From contig NZ_MQVS01000008.1 of NCBI RefSeq assembly GCF_001907235.1, positions 62,001-126,000 of the forward strand: DNA of 64,000 bases, given 5' to 3'. The translations under genes and the position numbers were made by a program. This DNA comes from Buchananella hordeovulneris (GTDB lineage Bacteria; Actinomycetota; Actinomycetes; Actinomycetales; Actinomycetaceae). Under the pieces are notes generated by a model that searched no databases, had not been told where the DNA came from, and saw nothing but the letters and a program-made list of their open reading frames with translations. Of the stretch, positions 8,665-16,674 are shown piece after piece (within the stretch, counting starts at the first letter, position 1; the number at the start of each line of letters is the position of its first letter).

Positions 8665-10115
8665 CGCAGGGCCGCCTCAAAAACCGCGCGGGCGATCGGG
8701 GCCGCCACGGCGCCCCCGGTGTCGTAGTCTCCGGCTTGCTCGCCGCCCTCCACCAGTACCGCCACCGCAATGGTGGGCTTGTTGGCGGGTGCGAAACCGA
8801 TGAACCACGTGTGGGGTCCCCCCTCGTCGCTCCCGGTTTGGGCCGTGCCGGTCTTGCCAGCCACCGACACGTCCGGCAGCCCGGCCGCCTCACCGGTACC
8901 GTTTTCGACCTCGCTGACCATCATCTGGCTCAGGACCTGCGCCACCTCTGGGCTGGTGGATTGCCGCAGCACCTGCGGGGACGTCGTCGCCGTCGTCTCC
9001 AGATCTGCCGACAGTTCCCGCTCCACCAGGTACGGCTGCATCTGCACCCCACCGTTGGCGATGGTGGCGGCCACCAGCGCCATCTGCAGCGGCGTGGCCC
9101 GCAGGTCAAACTGGCCGATGGACAGCATGGCGTTTTGGGCCGGGTCGCTGCCTTCCGGGTAATTGGAGGGCGTCACCCGCAGCGGGATCTCCAGCGGTTC
9201 GCCGAACCCGTAGGCTTTGGCCTCGCTGGCGAGCCGCTCGCTGCCGAGCTTTTGGGATAGCTCCACGAACGGGGTGTTGCAGGACTGGTCGAAGGCCTCC
9301 TGGAACGTCACCCGCCCGTCCCCACACTCCGCTCCGCCGTAGTTGATGAGCACACTGTCTGTCCCGGGCAGCGTCACCTCGGCGGGCGCATCGATCTCGG
9401 TCTCGGGGGTGATCAGCTTGTGGGTGAGCAGGGCCGAGGCGGTGACGACCTTGAAAGTGGAGCCGGGGGCATACAGGTCGCCCGCGATGGCGCGGTTAAC
9501 TAGGGGGCGGGCCGGGTCGTTTTCCAACTCGGTGAACCGCTCCCGGTTAGCAACGGCATCATTGCTGGTCACCAGGCTCGGGTCGAAGGTGGGGCGGGAA
9601 ACCAGGGCCAGGATGCGTCCCGAGCCCGGTTCGAGGGCGACGACGGCGCCCCGCCGCTCCCCGAGCGCCTCCCAGGCGGCCTCCTGTACCGCCGGGTTGA
9701 TGGTCAACTCGAGGGCACCCCCGCGCGGCTTGGCGCCCGCCAACAGCTGCTCCAGGCGCGAAATCCACTGGGAGGAGGCGGTGCCAGACAGCTCCGCGTT
9801 GGCGATGCTCTCCAGGCCCGTTGCGGACTGCGCGGTGACCGAGTGGTAGCCGGTCACCGGGGCGTAGAGTGGCCCGGCGGAATACCGCCGCTGGAACTTG
9901 AACGCGTCGTCGGATGGTTCGGAGTAGGCAATCTTCTGGCCCGCGACAATGATCGGGCCGCGCTCGACGTTGTACGACTCGTACAGCCTGCGCTTGTTGC
10001 GTTCATCAGCCCGCACGTCCTGGGCAGTGATGACCTGCGTCAGCGACAAAGCGACCGCTAACGTCAGGAACATGAGGACCACCAGGCGGGCGGTGGACAA
10101 AATCTGCTTATTCAC
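8661..10115 (-). CDS. pbpA: Class B penicillin-binding protein PbpA
   Basis: A 484-residue peptidoglycan transpeptidase with an N-terminal signal anchor (about 10-30). The catalytic SxxK is 'STFKV' (Ser219-Lys222); 'SCN' and 'KTGTAQTG' form the other active-site motifs. Its length and short N-terminal dimerisation region match PbpA next to rodA. It would polymerise septal or elongation wall with the adjacent RodA/FtsW glycosyltransferase. GTG start within a GTGA overlap with rodA. Confidence 0.95.
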   Translation of the reverse strand: MNKQILSTARLVVLMFLTLAVALSLTQVITAQDVRADERNKRRLYESYNVERGPIIVAGQKIAYSEPSDDAFKFQRRYSAGPLYAPVTGYHSVTAQSATGLESIANAELSGTASSQWISRLEQLLAGAKPRGGALELTINPAVQEAAWEALGERRGAVVALEPGSGRILALVSRPTFDPSLVTSNDAVANRERFTELENDPARPLVNRAIAGDLYAPGSTFKVVTASALLTHKLITPETEIDAPAEVTLPGTDSVLINYGGAECGDGRVTFQEAFDQSCNTPFVELSQKLGSERLASEAKAYGFGEPLEIPLRVTPSNYPEGSDPAQNAMLSIGQFDLRATPLQMALVAATIANGGVQMQPYLVERELSADLETTATTSPQVLRQSTSPEVAQVLSQMMVSEVENGTGEAAGLPDVSVAGKTGTAQTGSDEGGPHTWFIGFAPANKPTIAVAVLVEGGEQAGDYDTGGAVAAPIARAVFEAALR

Positions 10116-11632
10116 GGCAACTGCACCACCGTGGTCTCCTGCTGATCTGGGGCGGGGGCGGGGCCACCCTCAAGCTGCACCGGCCCGGGCCCACCCGCGA
10201 GCTCCATGGGGCCGCTCGGCGGCGGGAGGGACGGCGGGGTGTCGGGCTCCTTCGGCGGATCGGGCGGCAGGTCGGCGGCCGTCACCACGGCGCCCGACCG
10301 GGGCCGCCGGGCCGCATCCGACATGCGCAGCAACAGGGCAATGATGAGCCACGAGGAGATGAGGGACGAGCCCCCGGCGGACAGGAACGGCATGGTCAGT
10401 CCCGTCAGCGGCAGCACCCGCGTCAACCCGCCGACAACGACGAAGACCTGCAGCGCCATCGTGAAACCGAGGCCGGAGGCCAGCAGCTTGCCGAAACCGT
10501 CGCGCGAGCCGATAGCGATGCGGAAGGACCGTTCCACCAGGATGCCGTACAGCGCCAGCATCGCCAGCGAACCGGTCAGCCCCAGCTCCTCACCGAAGGA
10601 AGTCATGATGAAGTCGGAGTTGGCGAACGGCACCAGCGTTGGGTGGCCCCGGCCGAGGCCGGTGCCGAGCAGCCCGCCCGTGGCCAGCCCGTAAATGCCT
10701 TGCACCAGCTGATAGGAGCCGCCCGGCGCGTCGTAGACCTCCGGGTTCATGGCGTCCAGCCAGCCAATGACCCGGTTGGCGATGTGGGGCTTGATGAGGT
10801 AGGCGCCGTAGCCCGCCACCGCCACCGCGAGGAAACCGATGACGATCCAGCTGGGCCGATCGGTGGCGATGTACAGCATGACGACGAACAGGCCGAACAG
10901 CAAAATGGAGGTGCCGTAGTCGTTTTGCAGCACTAGGATGCCGACCCCGATCAGCCAGGCCGTCGCCAGCGGTCCGGTGTAGCGCAGCACCGGCAGCTGC
11001 AAGCCCATGAAGCGGCGGGAGACCAACGCCAGGTTGTCTCGGTTGTTGGCCAGGTAGGAGGCGAAGAAGATGGCCAACAGGATCTTCGCCAGCTCGGCGG
11101 GCTGCAGGGTCGCTACCCCAAGGTTGATCCAGATGCGCGCCCCGTTTATTTCCTGCCCGATTACCGGCAGGATCGGCAGGAAGAGCAAGACGACGGCCGT
11201 CGCCATCGACAGGTACGTGTAACGCTTCAAACTGCGGTGGTCGCGCACGAACATCAGCACCGCCAGCGCCCCCAGGATGCCGACGCCCGTGTGCAGCAGC
11301 TGTTTGGTGCCCACGAACGAGTCGTACGTCTCCAGCTCCAGGTAGGTCACGTCCAGCCGGAAGATCATGGCCAGCCCCAGGCCGTTGAGGGCCACCGCGA
11401 TCGGCAGGATTACCGGGTCAGCGTGCGGGGCGAGCCAGTACTTCAGCACGTACATCACTAGGGCGGTGCCAAACACCACCACCAGGTGGGTCGCCAGCGC
11501 CGACGGCAGTTCCGTCTCCATCGCCAGGGACACCAAGACGTAAGCCCCGACGCTGAGGGCGATGGCCAGGCTCAGCAAGTACAGCTCGGCCACAAACCGG
11601 CGCCGCCCATGGGTTTGGGTAATGGTCGCCAC
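10112..11632 (-). CDS. rodA: SEDS peptidoglycan glycosyltransferase RodA/FtsW
   Basis: A 506-residue polytopic membrane protein with about ten to twelve helices and the SEDS signature ('GLGRGHPTLVPFANSDFIMTS' region, 'PFLSAGGSSL'). It polymerises lipid II as partner of the neighbouring class B PBP. The C-terminal 70 residues are a Pro/Gly-rich cytoplasmic tail. The GTG start lies 3 nt after the pstP stop. Confidence 0.94.
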   Translation of the reverse strand: MATITQTHGRRRFVAELYLLSLAIALSVGAYVLVSLAMETELPSALATHLVVVFGTALVMYVLKYWLAPHADPVILPIAVALNGLGLAMIFRLDVTYLELETYDSFVGTKQLLHTGVGILGALAVLMFVRDHRSLKRYTYLSMATAVVLLFLPILPVIGQEINGARIWINLGVATLQPAELAKILLAIFFASYLANNRDNLALVSRRFMGLQLPVLRYTGPLATAWLIGVGILVLQNDYGTSILLFGLFVVMLYIATDRPSWIVIGFLAVAVAGYGAYLIKPHIANRVIGWLDAMNPEVYDAPGGSYQLVQGIYGLATGGLLGTGLGRGHPTLVPFANSDFIMTSFGEELGLTGSLAMLALYGILVERSFRIAIGSRDGFGKLLASGLGFTMALQVFVVVGGLTRVLPLTGLTMPFLSAGGSSLISSWLIIALLLRMSDAARRPRSGAVVTAADLPPDPPKEPDTPPSLPPPSGPMELAGGPGPVQLEGGPAPAPDQQETTVVQLP

Positions 11633-11635
11633 GGG

Positions 11636-13102
11636 TTAACTCCTTGGCGCCGGGGAAGTTGGGGTGGGGGTGGCCGGTGCCGAAGGCAGCGAATGCGACG
11701 TGATCCGATTGAGTTGCGCCCCCGGGCTCAGGGAGGGAACCGGGGTGGGGACGGCGGTGGCCGGTGGAGGGATGGTCGACGTCGGACTCGGGACGGCACT
11801 CGGCGACGGGCTGGCCGTCGGGGACGCGCTGGGGCTAACGGTTTGCCCGGGGAGCGGCAAGGGAATGACCCGCCGCTGCTCGCGTTGCTGCGCCTCGGCC
11901 TTCAGCCCCGCCACGAACGACCGGATCTCCTCCAGACTGGAGCGGGTCACCGGGGTGCGGAGGTTGTCCTGCCGGGCCTGCGGCAGGGAAGACAAGCGCA
12001 GCCCGGTGTCTTCGTACTCGTGGGAGAACTTTAACGGTCCCAGCTGCTGCGGAATGCCTCGGTAGATGCGGATCGTGCCGTCGCTGGCCTGTACGTAGTA
12101 GTGGGAGTGGGCCCACCGATAGGCCAACCAGCCGCCCACCCCCAGGAACAAGGCGAGGGAAAGCAGGAGCGACAGGATGATGTTGCGTTTGCGGTGGGGG
12201 CGCTGCGGCGGGTGGGAGGGCTCCTCGTCTACTTCCTCCGGGGGGGCGGTGGGCGCAGCCAGGGCGTGGGCGCGCGCGGCCGCCGAACCGCCGCCGCGGG
12301 TGGCGGCCAGCCGGTCGGTGGCGGCCGAACCCACCACCTGGGCCGAGGTGGGTAGATTGACGGGGTTGGAGTTGGCGTCGTCCAGCACGTCGACGACCAC
12401 GACGGTAACGTTGTCGGGGGCGCCCGCCCGCAGCGCCAGATCCACGAGTTTGTCGGCACAGCTGCCGGGGTCGGCTTCGGCGCCCACCACCTCGGCGATC
12501 GTCTCCGCCGAGACGACGCCCGAAAGACCATCGGAGCACAACAACCACCGGTCACCCGGGTGGGCTTCGCGCACGGACTCGTCCAGTTCAACGGGCTCGT
12601 CGGCGTCCCCCAGCACCCGCAACAGCACGCTGCGTTGGGGGTGGCGGGCGGCCTGCTCTTCGCTCAACCGTCCCGTCTGCACCAGGTAGTTGACGAACGT
12701 ATGATCCGTGGTCACTTGGGTGAAGCGGCCATCACGCAGCAGGTAGGCCCGCGAGTCACCGATGTGCACCATGCCGATCTTGGTGCCGGCCCGCAGCAGC
12801 GCGATGCAGGTGGTGCCCAGGCCCTCCAGTTCCGGATCCAGCCGGGAGCGCTCCACCAGCTCGGCGTGCGCGCTGCCGATCGCTTGGCGCAGCAGGTCCA
12901 AAAGGTCGTCGGCCCCGTGCGCGTCCGAGTCCAGGGGAGCCAGGTGTGCCACTGCCACCGACGAGGCAATGTCGCCGCCCGCCGGGCCGCCCATGCCGTC
13001 GGCCAGCACCGCCAAGTGCGGCCCGGCGTAGCCGGAATCCTGGTTAGAGCGACGCACCAGGCCAACATCGGAGCGAGCGGCGTAGTTCAGGAACACACTC
13101 AT
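11636..13102 (-). CDS. pstP: PP2C-family Ser/Thr phosphatase PstP
   Basis: A 488-residue protein: PPM phosphatase domain (1-240) with metal-binding acidic motifs 'NQDSGY', 'LADGMGG', 'GDSRAYLLRDG', 'CSDGLSG' and 'DNVTVVVVD', a membrane helix near 310-328, and an extracytoplasmic part ending in a long Pro/Ser/Thr tail. It reverses PknA/PknB phosphorylation. ATG overlaps the fhaB stop (ATGA). Confidence 0.95.
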   Translation of the reverse strand: MSVFLNYAARSDVGLVRRSNQDSGYAGPHLAVLADGMGGPAGGDIASSVAVAHLAPLDSDAHGADDLLDLLRQAIGSAHAELVERSRLDPELEGLGTTCIALLRAGTKIGMVHIGDSRAYLLRDGRFTQVTTDHTFVNYLVQTGRLSEEQAARHPQRSVLLRVLGDADEPVELDESVREAHPGDRWLLCSDGLSGVVSAETIAEVVGAEADPGSCADKLVDLALRAGAPDNVTVVVVDVLDDANSNPVNLPTSAQVVGSAATDRLAATRGGGSAAARAHALAAPTAPPEEVDEEPSHPPQRPHRKRNIILSLLLSLALFLGVGGWLAYRWAHSHYYVQASDGTIRIYRGIPQQLGPLKFSHEYEDTGLRLSSLPQARQDNLRTPVTRSSLEEIRSFVAGLKAEAQQREQRRVIPLPLPGQTVSPSASPTASPSPSAVPSPTSTIPPPATAVPTPVPSLSPGAQLNRITSHSLPSAPATPTPTSPAPRS

Positions 13103-13581
13103 CGGCGCAACTCGATTGCAGTCTGCCCGATGCGTACCACCGTCCCCAGCTCGACCGGTGTCGGAGCTTGGATCGGGTGACCGTTTACCAGGGTGCCATT
13201 AGTGGAGTTCAAGTCTTCAACGAACCAGGCGTCGTCGGTCGGGTAAAAGCGGGCGTGCCGCCCCGAGGCGTAGTCATCGTCAAGCACCAGGGTGGCGGCC
13301 GGGGAGCGCCCCACCACGATCGAGGTACCCACCAACGGTATCGATGTGCCCGCCAGAGGTCCCTGGGTGACGAGCAAGCGCCGCAGCGGGCCCGGCGTGG
13401 ACCGAGAAGGGGGTGGGGGGAGGGGAGAGGCCGCCCGAGGAGCCGGGGCCCGGCCCTGCCCGCGTGACTTCACCGTCGTACCAAACAAGTCGGTGCGCAA
13501 CACCCCAACGATGGAAAATACGAACACCCACAGCAAGCCGAGAAAGGCAAAACGTAGGAGCGTAAAAGCTAGTTCGCTCAC
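13099..13581 (-). CDS. fhaB: Membrane-anchored FHA-domain protein FhaB/FipA
   Basis: A 160-residue protein with an N-terminal membrane helix (about 5-22), a Pro/Arg linker, and a C-terminal FHA domain ('VVGRSP', 'SGRHARFY', 'DLNSTNGTLVNG') that binds phosphothreonine, linking kinase signalling to division. The GTG at 13581 was chosen because it forms a GTGA overlap with fhaA and starts just before the helix; a longer frame runs back into fhaA. Confidence 0.93.
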   Translation of the reverse strand: MSELAFTLLRFAFLGLLWVFVFSIVGVLRTDLFGTTVKSRGQGRAPAPRAASPLPPPPSRSTPGPLRRLLVTQGPLAGTSIPLVGTSIVVGRSPAATLVLDDDYASGRHARFYPTDDAWFVEDLNSTNGTLVNGHPIQAPTPVELGTVVRIGQTAIELRR

Positions 13582-14276
13582 GCGCCCTCCGCAGAGGTCC
13601 AAAACATGAAACTTGTGCGCCCCAAGGTCACCGTGTTTCCGTCCACCAGGGTCGCGGCGTCCACGCGGTAGCCCTCTACGAAAGTGCCGTTAGTGGAATC
13701 CAGGTCGGTGACGATGGTGCCGCGCGGAGTCACCCGCAGTTCCAGGTGCACGCGCGAGACCCCGGAGTCGTCGACGACGATGTCAGCGTCGCTGCCGCGG
13801 CCGATGGTGGTCACCGGGCCGGTCAGCAGGTAGCGGCGGCCCTCGATCTCGATGATTGGGTGGTGTGGGCTGGAGTCGCTCTGTCCGATGGGGGCGACAT
13901 TGCCGCGTCGGTTCTCTCCGTGCACCTCGAAGGATCCTCCCTGCAAAGTTTCCACGGGCGTGAATTCCACTGTTATCTGGCCGACAAAGGAATAACCCTG
14001 CTCCTGACCGTGCTCTAGGGCCATGTTTGCTAATTCTTCAGAGAGCATGCGCTCCCCGATGCTCTCCACCCAGGCATAATCAGAAGGCGATAATTCCACC
14101 TGAAAGGCGTTATTGCCGACCACCCGGTCTCGGCCGAGGCGGACAGTGTTTTCATCCATCAGGTTTCTAATCGCCGAAGCGATTTCCACTGGTTGCACAG
14201 TGCCTCGGCCCGCCCGGTCGAACGAGCCCGCGAGGAGGCGCTCCATGCCCTGCTCAAAACGGTCCAGCACACCCAC
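13578..14276 (-). CDS. fhaA: FHA-domain protein FhaA
   Basis: First gene of the kinase operon, 232 residues: an N-terminal DUF3662 domain ('GVLDRFEQGMERLL', 'PVEIASAIRNLMDENTV') and a C-terminal FHA domain ('TIGRGSDADIVVDD', 'VSRVHLEL', 'DLDSTNGTFVEG'). It binds phosphorylated MviN/PknB in relatives. AAGGAG lies 6 nt before the GTG at 14276; the ATG at 14294 overlaps that ribosome-binding site and is therefore disfavoured. Confidence 0.93.
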   Translation of the reverse strand: MGVLDRFEQGMERLLAGSFDRAGRGTVQPVEIASAIRNLMDENTVRLGRDRVVGNNAFQVELSPSDYAWVESIGERMLSEELANMALEHGQEQGYSFVGQITVEFTPVETLQGGSFEVHGENRRGNVAPIGQSDSSPHHPIIEIEGRRYLLTGPVTTIGRGSDADIVVDDSGVSRVHLELRVTPRGTIVTDLDSTNGTFVEGYRVDAATLVDGNTVTLGRTSFMFWTSAEGA

Positions 14277-14776
14277 GTCCGGCTCCTTCCACAACCCACA
14301 TCTAAACGAATGTTAGCTGTCGACGCTGGGGGACGCCTTGAGGCGCGTCACAGCCAAGTGGTGGCAGTGTAAGTGGGGTGTACCGCTTGAGTTATAGTGC
14401 GGGGCGGCTCGCCGATTGAACCCGGGGTAAATGAGGGGCAAACGACCAGGTAGGGCGGCGAGGGCGACCCCGTAGCTCGGGGGTGCGGGTGGGTCACTGC
14501 GGGCCCGCAATGTGATTGATACAACTCTGAACCAATCGGGGAGGGGTGGTGCGGGAAGGGTGTGGGGTGGGTGCAGGGTGAGGTCTGTAACGCTCTGACC
14601 CTGCACACGGGCGGCTGTCCGGGGCTGATGTGGCGCATAAAACGGCGCAAAACTGCAGTTGGTTGGCGTGCGGCAGGTTGTCTGGGCGTGGCGGGGCCGG
14701 GTGATGTGGCCGGGGCCATTGTGTGTTGAGCGGGGAAACGTGCTACTGTTTCCCCGCTGTCGTCAAGACATCACTC
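14277..14776. other. Intergenic region, no gene seen
   Basis: About 500 nt between fhaA (minus) and tRNA-Leu (plus). Short frames here have no ribosome-binding site and low-complexity Pro/Thr-rich translations. It should hold the fhaA operon promoter and the tRNA promoter; no convincing -35/-10 pair was picked. Confidence 0.5.
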
Positions 14777-14859
14777 GCGCGAGTGGCGAAATGGCAGACG
14801 CGCACGGTTCAGGTCCGTGTGCCCGAGAGGGCATGGGGGTTCGACTCCCCCCTCGCGCA
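14777..14859 (+). tRNA. tRNA-Leu (anticodon CAG)
   Basis: 83 nt with acceptor arms GCGCGAG/CTCGCGC, a discriminator A, an anticodon stem CACGG/CCGTG around loop TTCAGGT (CAG), a long variable arm (CCCGAGAGGGCA region) and the T-arm GGGGGTTCGACTCCCCC. CCA is not encoded. Position downstream of fhaA matches the usual actinobacterial arrangement. Confidence 0.96.
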
Positions 14860-14861
14860 CT

Positions 14862-14898
14862 AATCCGGCTGGTGGATCCCACCAGCCGGATTTGTTTT
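14862..14898 (+). terminator. Rho-independent terminator of tRNA-Leu
   Basis: A perfect 14-bp stem (AATCCGGCTGGTGG against CCACCAGCCGGATT) closes an ATC triloop and is followed by TGTTTTC. Confidence 0.9.
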
Positions 14899-14929
14899 CC
14901 CCGCCGCTGGCTGACCCGCGCCCCAGCCC

Positions 14930-14952
14930 GTGCAGGCCGCGGAGCTGGCTGC
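14930..14952. repeat. Direct repeat upstream of hairpin element A
   Basis: 23 bp beginning GTGCAGGCCGCGG, repeated exactly at 15447-15469. Each copy lies about 50-60 bp before a 78-nt hairpin element, so the duplicated unit is larger than the hairpin itself. Confidence 0.8.
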
Positions 14953-15010
14953 AGACGCGCACGACCAGGGGGCCGAGCCAGGTAGATTGCACCCAGACGG
15001 TTGGGAATAA

Positions 15011-15088
15011 CCGCCCTAGTTGGCTATGGGGGAGCCTCATCCGGTGTATATGGCGCTTGTGGCGCCCTGGTAGCTAGTTAGGGCGAGG
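15011..15088. repeat. 78-nt dispersed hairpin element, copy A
   Basis: Begins CCGCCCTA and ends TAGGGCGAGG. The ends pair over about 16 bp (several G-T pairs), leaving a conserved centre that includes GGTGTATATGGCGC. Nearly identical to copy B; related copies lie at 22466 and 52201. Its last bases supply the G-rich run just before the ATG at 15092. Confidence 0.8.
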
Positions 15089-15091
15089 GGC

Positions 15092-15415
15092 ATGAGCGAG
15101 GTGACTATGGGAGCGGGCGAAGCGCGGCATATTCCCTCGCCTTTGGTGGACGTGCGTCCCCATCCAAAGCGGGCCGCGGCACTGGCTGCCCAGCTGTCAA
15201 TCGAACTGCAGCCGGGTCACCCACTGCATGACCGTAACGTGCAGGTACTGGCCTCACACCCCACCCAGGACGACCTGCTGGTGGTCGCCGAGGATCAGCT
15301 CTTCCTGGTGCACCTGACATGGCAGGGGCCGCAAATCCCGCCCTGGCCACTCACCGTCCCGGTGGCCGACAGCACCGAACTTGCTGAGCTGCTGGCTCGT
15401 GACGAGCACGGTTAG
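15092..15415 (+). CDS. Small protein of unknown function, 107 aa
   Basis: No family recognised. No signal peptide or membrane helix; the second half reads 'DDLLVVAEDQLFLVHLTW', an alternating pattern suggesting beta strands. The purine-rich end of hairpin element A (GGCGAGGGG) lies directly upstream of the ATG and may act as ribosome-binding site. The gene is bracketed by two near-identical copies of the repeat unit (A before, B after), resembling a cassette or a duplication product. Immunity-type proteins can look like this, but nothing here shows it. Confidence 0.6.
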   Translation: MSEVTMGAGEARHIPSPLVDVRPHPKRAAALAAQLSIELQPGHPLHDRNVQVLASHPTQDDLLVVAEDQLFLVHLTWQGPQIPPWPLTVPVADSTELAELLARDEHG

Positions 15416-15446
15416 GGGTCGGCGCGGGCGGGCCGAGCGCGGCTAA

Positions 15447-15469
15447 GTGCAGGCCGCGGAGCTGGCTGC
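15447..15469. repeat. Direct repeat upstream of hairpin element B
   Basis: Exact second copy of the 23-bp sequence at 14930-14952. Confidence 0.8.
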
Positions 15470-15515
15470 CGGGCGCGGTTAGGGCCCGTGCTGGGGCGGG
15501 TGGCGGCCGGGGAGA

Positions 15516-15593
15516 CCGCCCTAGTTGGCTATGGGGGAGCCGCATCCGGTGTATATGGCGCCTGTGGCGCCCTGGTAGCTAGTTAGGGCGAGG
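15516..15593. repeat. 78-nt dispersed hairpin element, copy B
   Basis: Differs from copy A at only two positions (T/G near base 27, T/C near base 47). Same paired ends. Confidence 0.8.
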
Positions 15594-15741
15594 AGCGGGC
15601 AGACTCCGGGGCGGCGACCAGCGGGCAGCTCCCCCGAAGCCGGGCCCCAAACGCTCCCCGCCCCTGCCAAGGGTGCGCTACCGTGCAGACCGGTGGGGCC
15701 GCGGTCGGTCCACCTGGCAGGCTCAGAGAAATGAGGGCGGC

Positions 15742-16548
15742 ATGGCGAGCAACTTCTGGCTCTACCTCCAGCCGGGCGAGGTCTTGGAAGGAAAAGACAA
15801 GAACTGGACCGTTGCCGGGGGCCTGGTGGGGAATAACACGGCCGTCGCGGGGGCCGTGCCGCAAATCAGCGAGTGCTGGTTCCTCACCGCCAACGACGGT
15901 GCTGAAGTGGTGATCCTGCATCACCACAAGCCCGAAGACACCCTGTTGCTGACGCCAGCGCCAGAAGTGGTGTTCCCCGAGACTACCGGGGCTTTGGAGC
16001 GGCAGACCTATCAGCTGCAGTTGCCGGACAAGAGCGTTGACGTGGTGGTGCACGAGCGGCGGGTGGTCCGGGTACAACAAACCGACGGGGAGATCTCCGC
16101 GAGCTGCCAAAACGGCAAGGCTTTTACCTGGATGTTGGTGTCAGGTGGGGAGGGAAATCACTCCGGGCAGTGGCTGGTGTGGGTAGACGCGGCAGGCCAG
16201 GCAACGGTCTATCGGGCGGAGCCTTTGCCCGTCCACCTACAACGCCTGGAGTTCGGCAAGGCGCTGCAACGGCAAGCCCTAGGGGCGGCCGCGACCTCCG
16301 CGCCCCGTCCTCAGCCCCGTCCCCGTCCTCGCCCCCGACCTCGTCCTCGCCCCACGCGTGCCGCCTATTCGGACGACGAGGAGGAATCGTCGGACTGGAA
16401 CCCGTTTACCGTGGCGGTGATGGTGATCCTGATGTTGGTGTTGGTGGTCCTGGCAGTCAATGGCGACCTGCTCGGTGGCGACGGCGATTACCACTACACG
16501 CCCAGCCGCAGCATCTACGGCGGCGGTGGGCGGGGCGGCGGCAAGTAG
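15742..16548 (+). CDS. Single-pass membrane protein of unknown function
   Basis: 268 residues. A soluble, mostly beta N-terminal part (1-175) begins 'MASNFWLYLQPGEVLEG'. A strikingly regular Arg-Pro stretch (about residues 190-208) and an acidic cluster precede a C-terminal membrane helix near 218-238, then a short Gly-rich tail. The ATG at 15742 follows GAGGGCGG; a longer in-frame start at 15673 lacks support. No family recognised. Convergent with the next membrane protein. Confidence 0.7.
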   Translation: MASNFWLYLQPGEVLEGKDKNWTVAGGLVGNNTAVAGAVPQISECWFLTANDGAEVVILHHHKPEDTLLLTPAPEVVFPETTGALERQTYQLQLPDKSVDVVVHERRVVRVQQTDGEISASCQNGKAFTWMLVSGGEGNHSGQWLVWVDAAGQATVYRAEPLPVHLQRLEFGKALQRQALGAAATSAPRPQPRPRPRPRPRPRPTRAAYSDDEEESSDWNPFTVAVMVILMLVLVVLAVNGDLLGGDGDYHYTPSRSIYGGGGRGGGK

Positions 16549-16560
16549 GGACCTACCGCT

Positions 16561-16589
16561 TGCCCCGGCCAGGAGGCTGGCTCCGGGCA
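16561..16589. terminator. Possible terminator between convergent genes
   Basis: TGCCC...GCCAG can pair with CTGGC...GGGCA around a short loop just after the 16548 stop; the stem has an internal mismatch and there is no T-run. Confidence 0.35.
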
Positions 16590-16674
16590 GGTGTCAACGA
16601 CGGTCTTCCCGGACAGGGTGCAGCCTGCGATCGCTCCGGTCAGGGGCGCTACCGCGGTACCCGGTCGGGGGTAC

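Noticed and set aside
14313-14719. Short frames between fhaA and tRNA-Leu
   Set aside because: Pro/Thr/His-rich translations, no ribosome-binding site, no consistent codon bias.
16300-16350. Short CGTCCTCGCCCC-type tandem repeats
   Set aside because: Codons for an Arg-Pro stretch in the 15742 gene, not a non-coding repeat.
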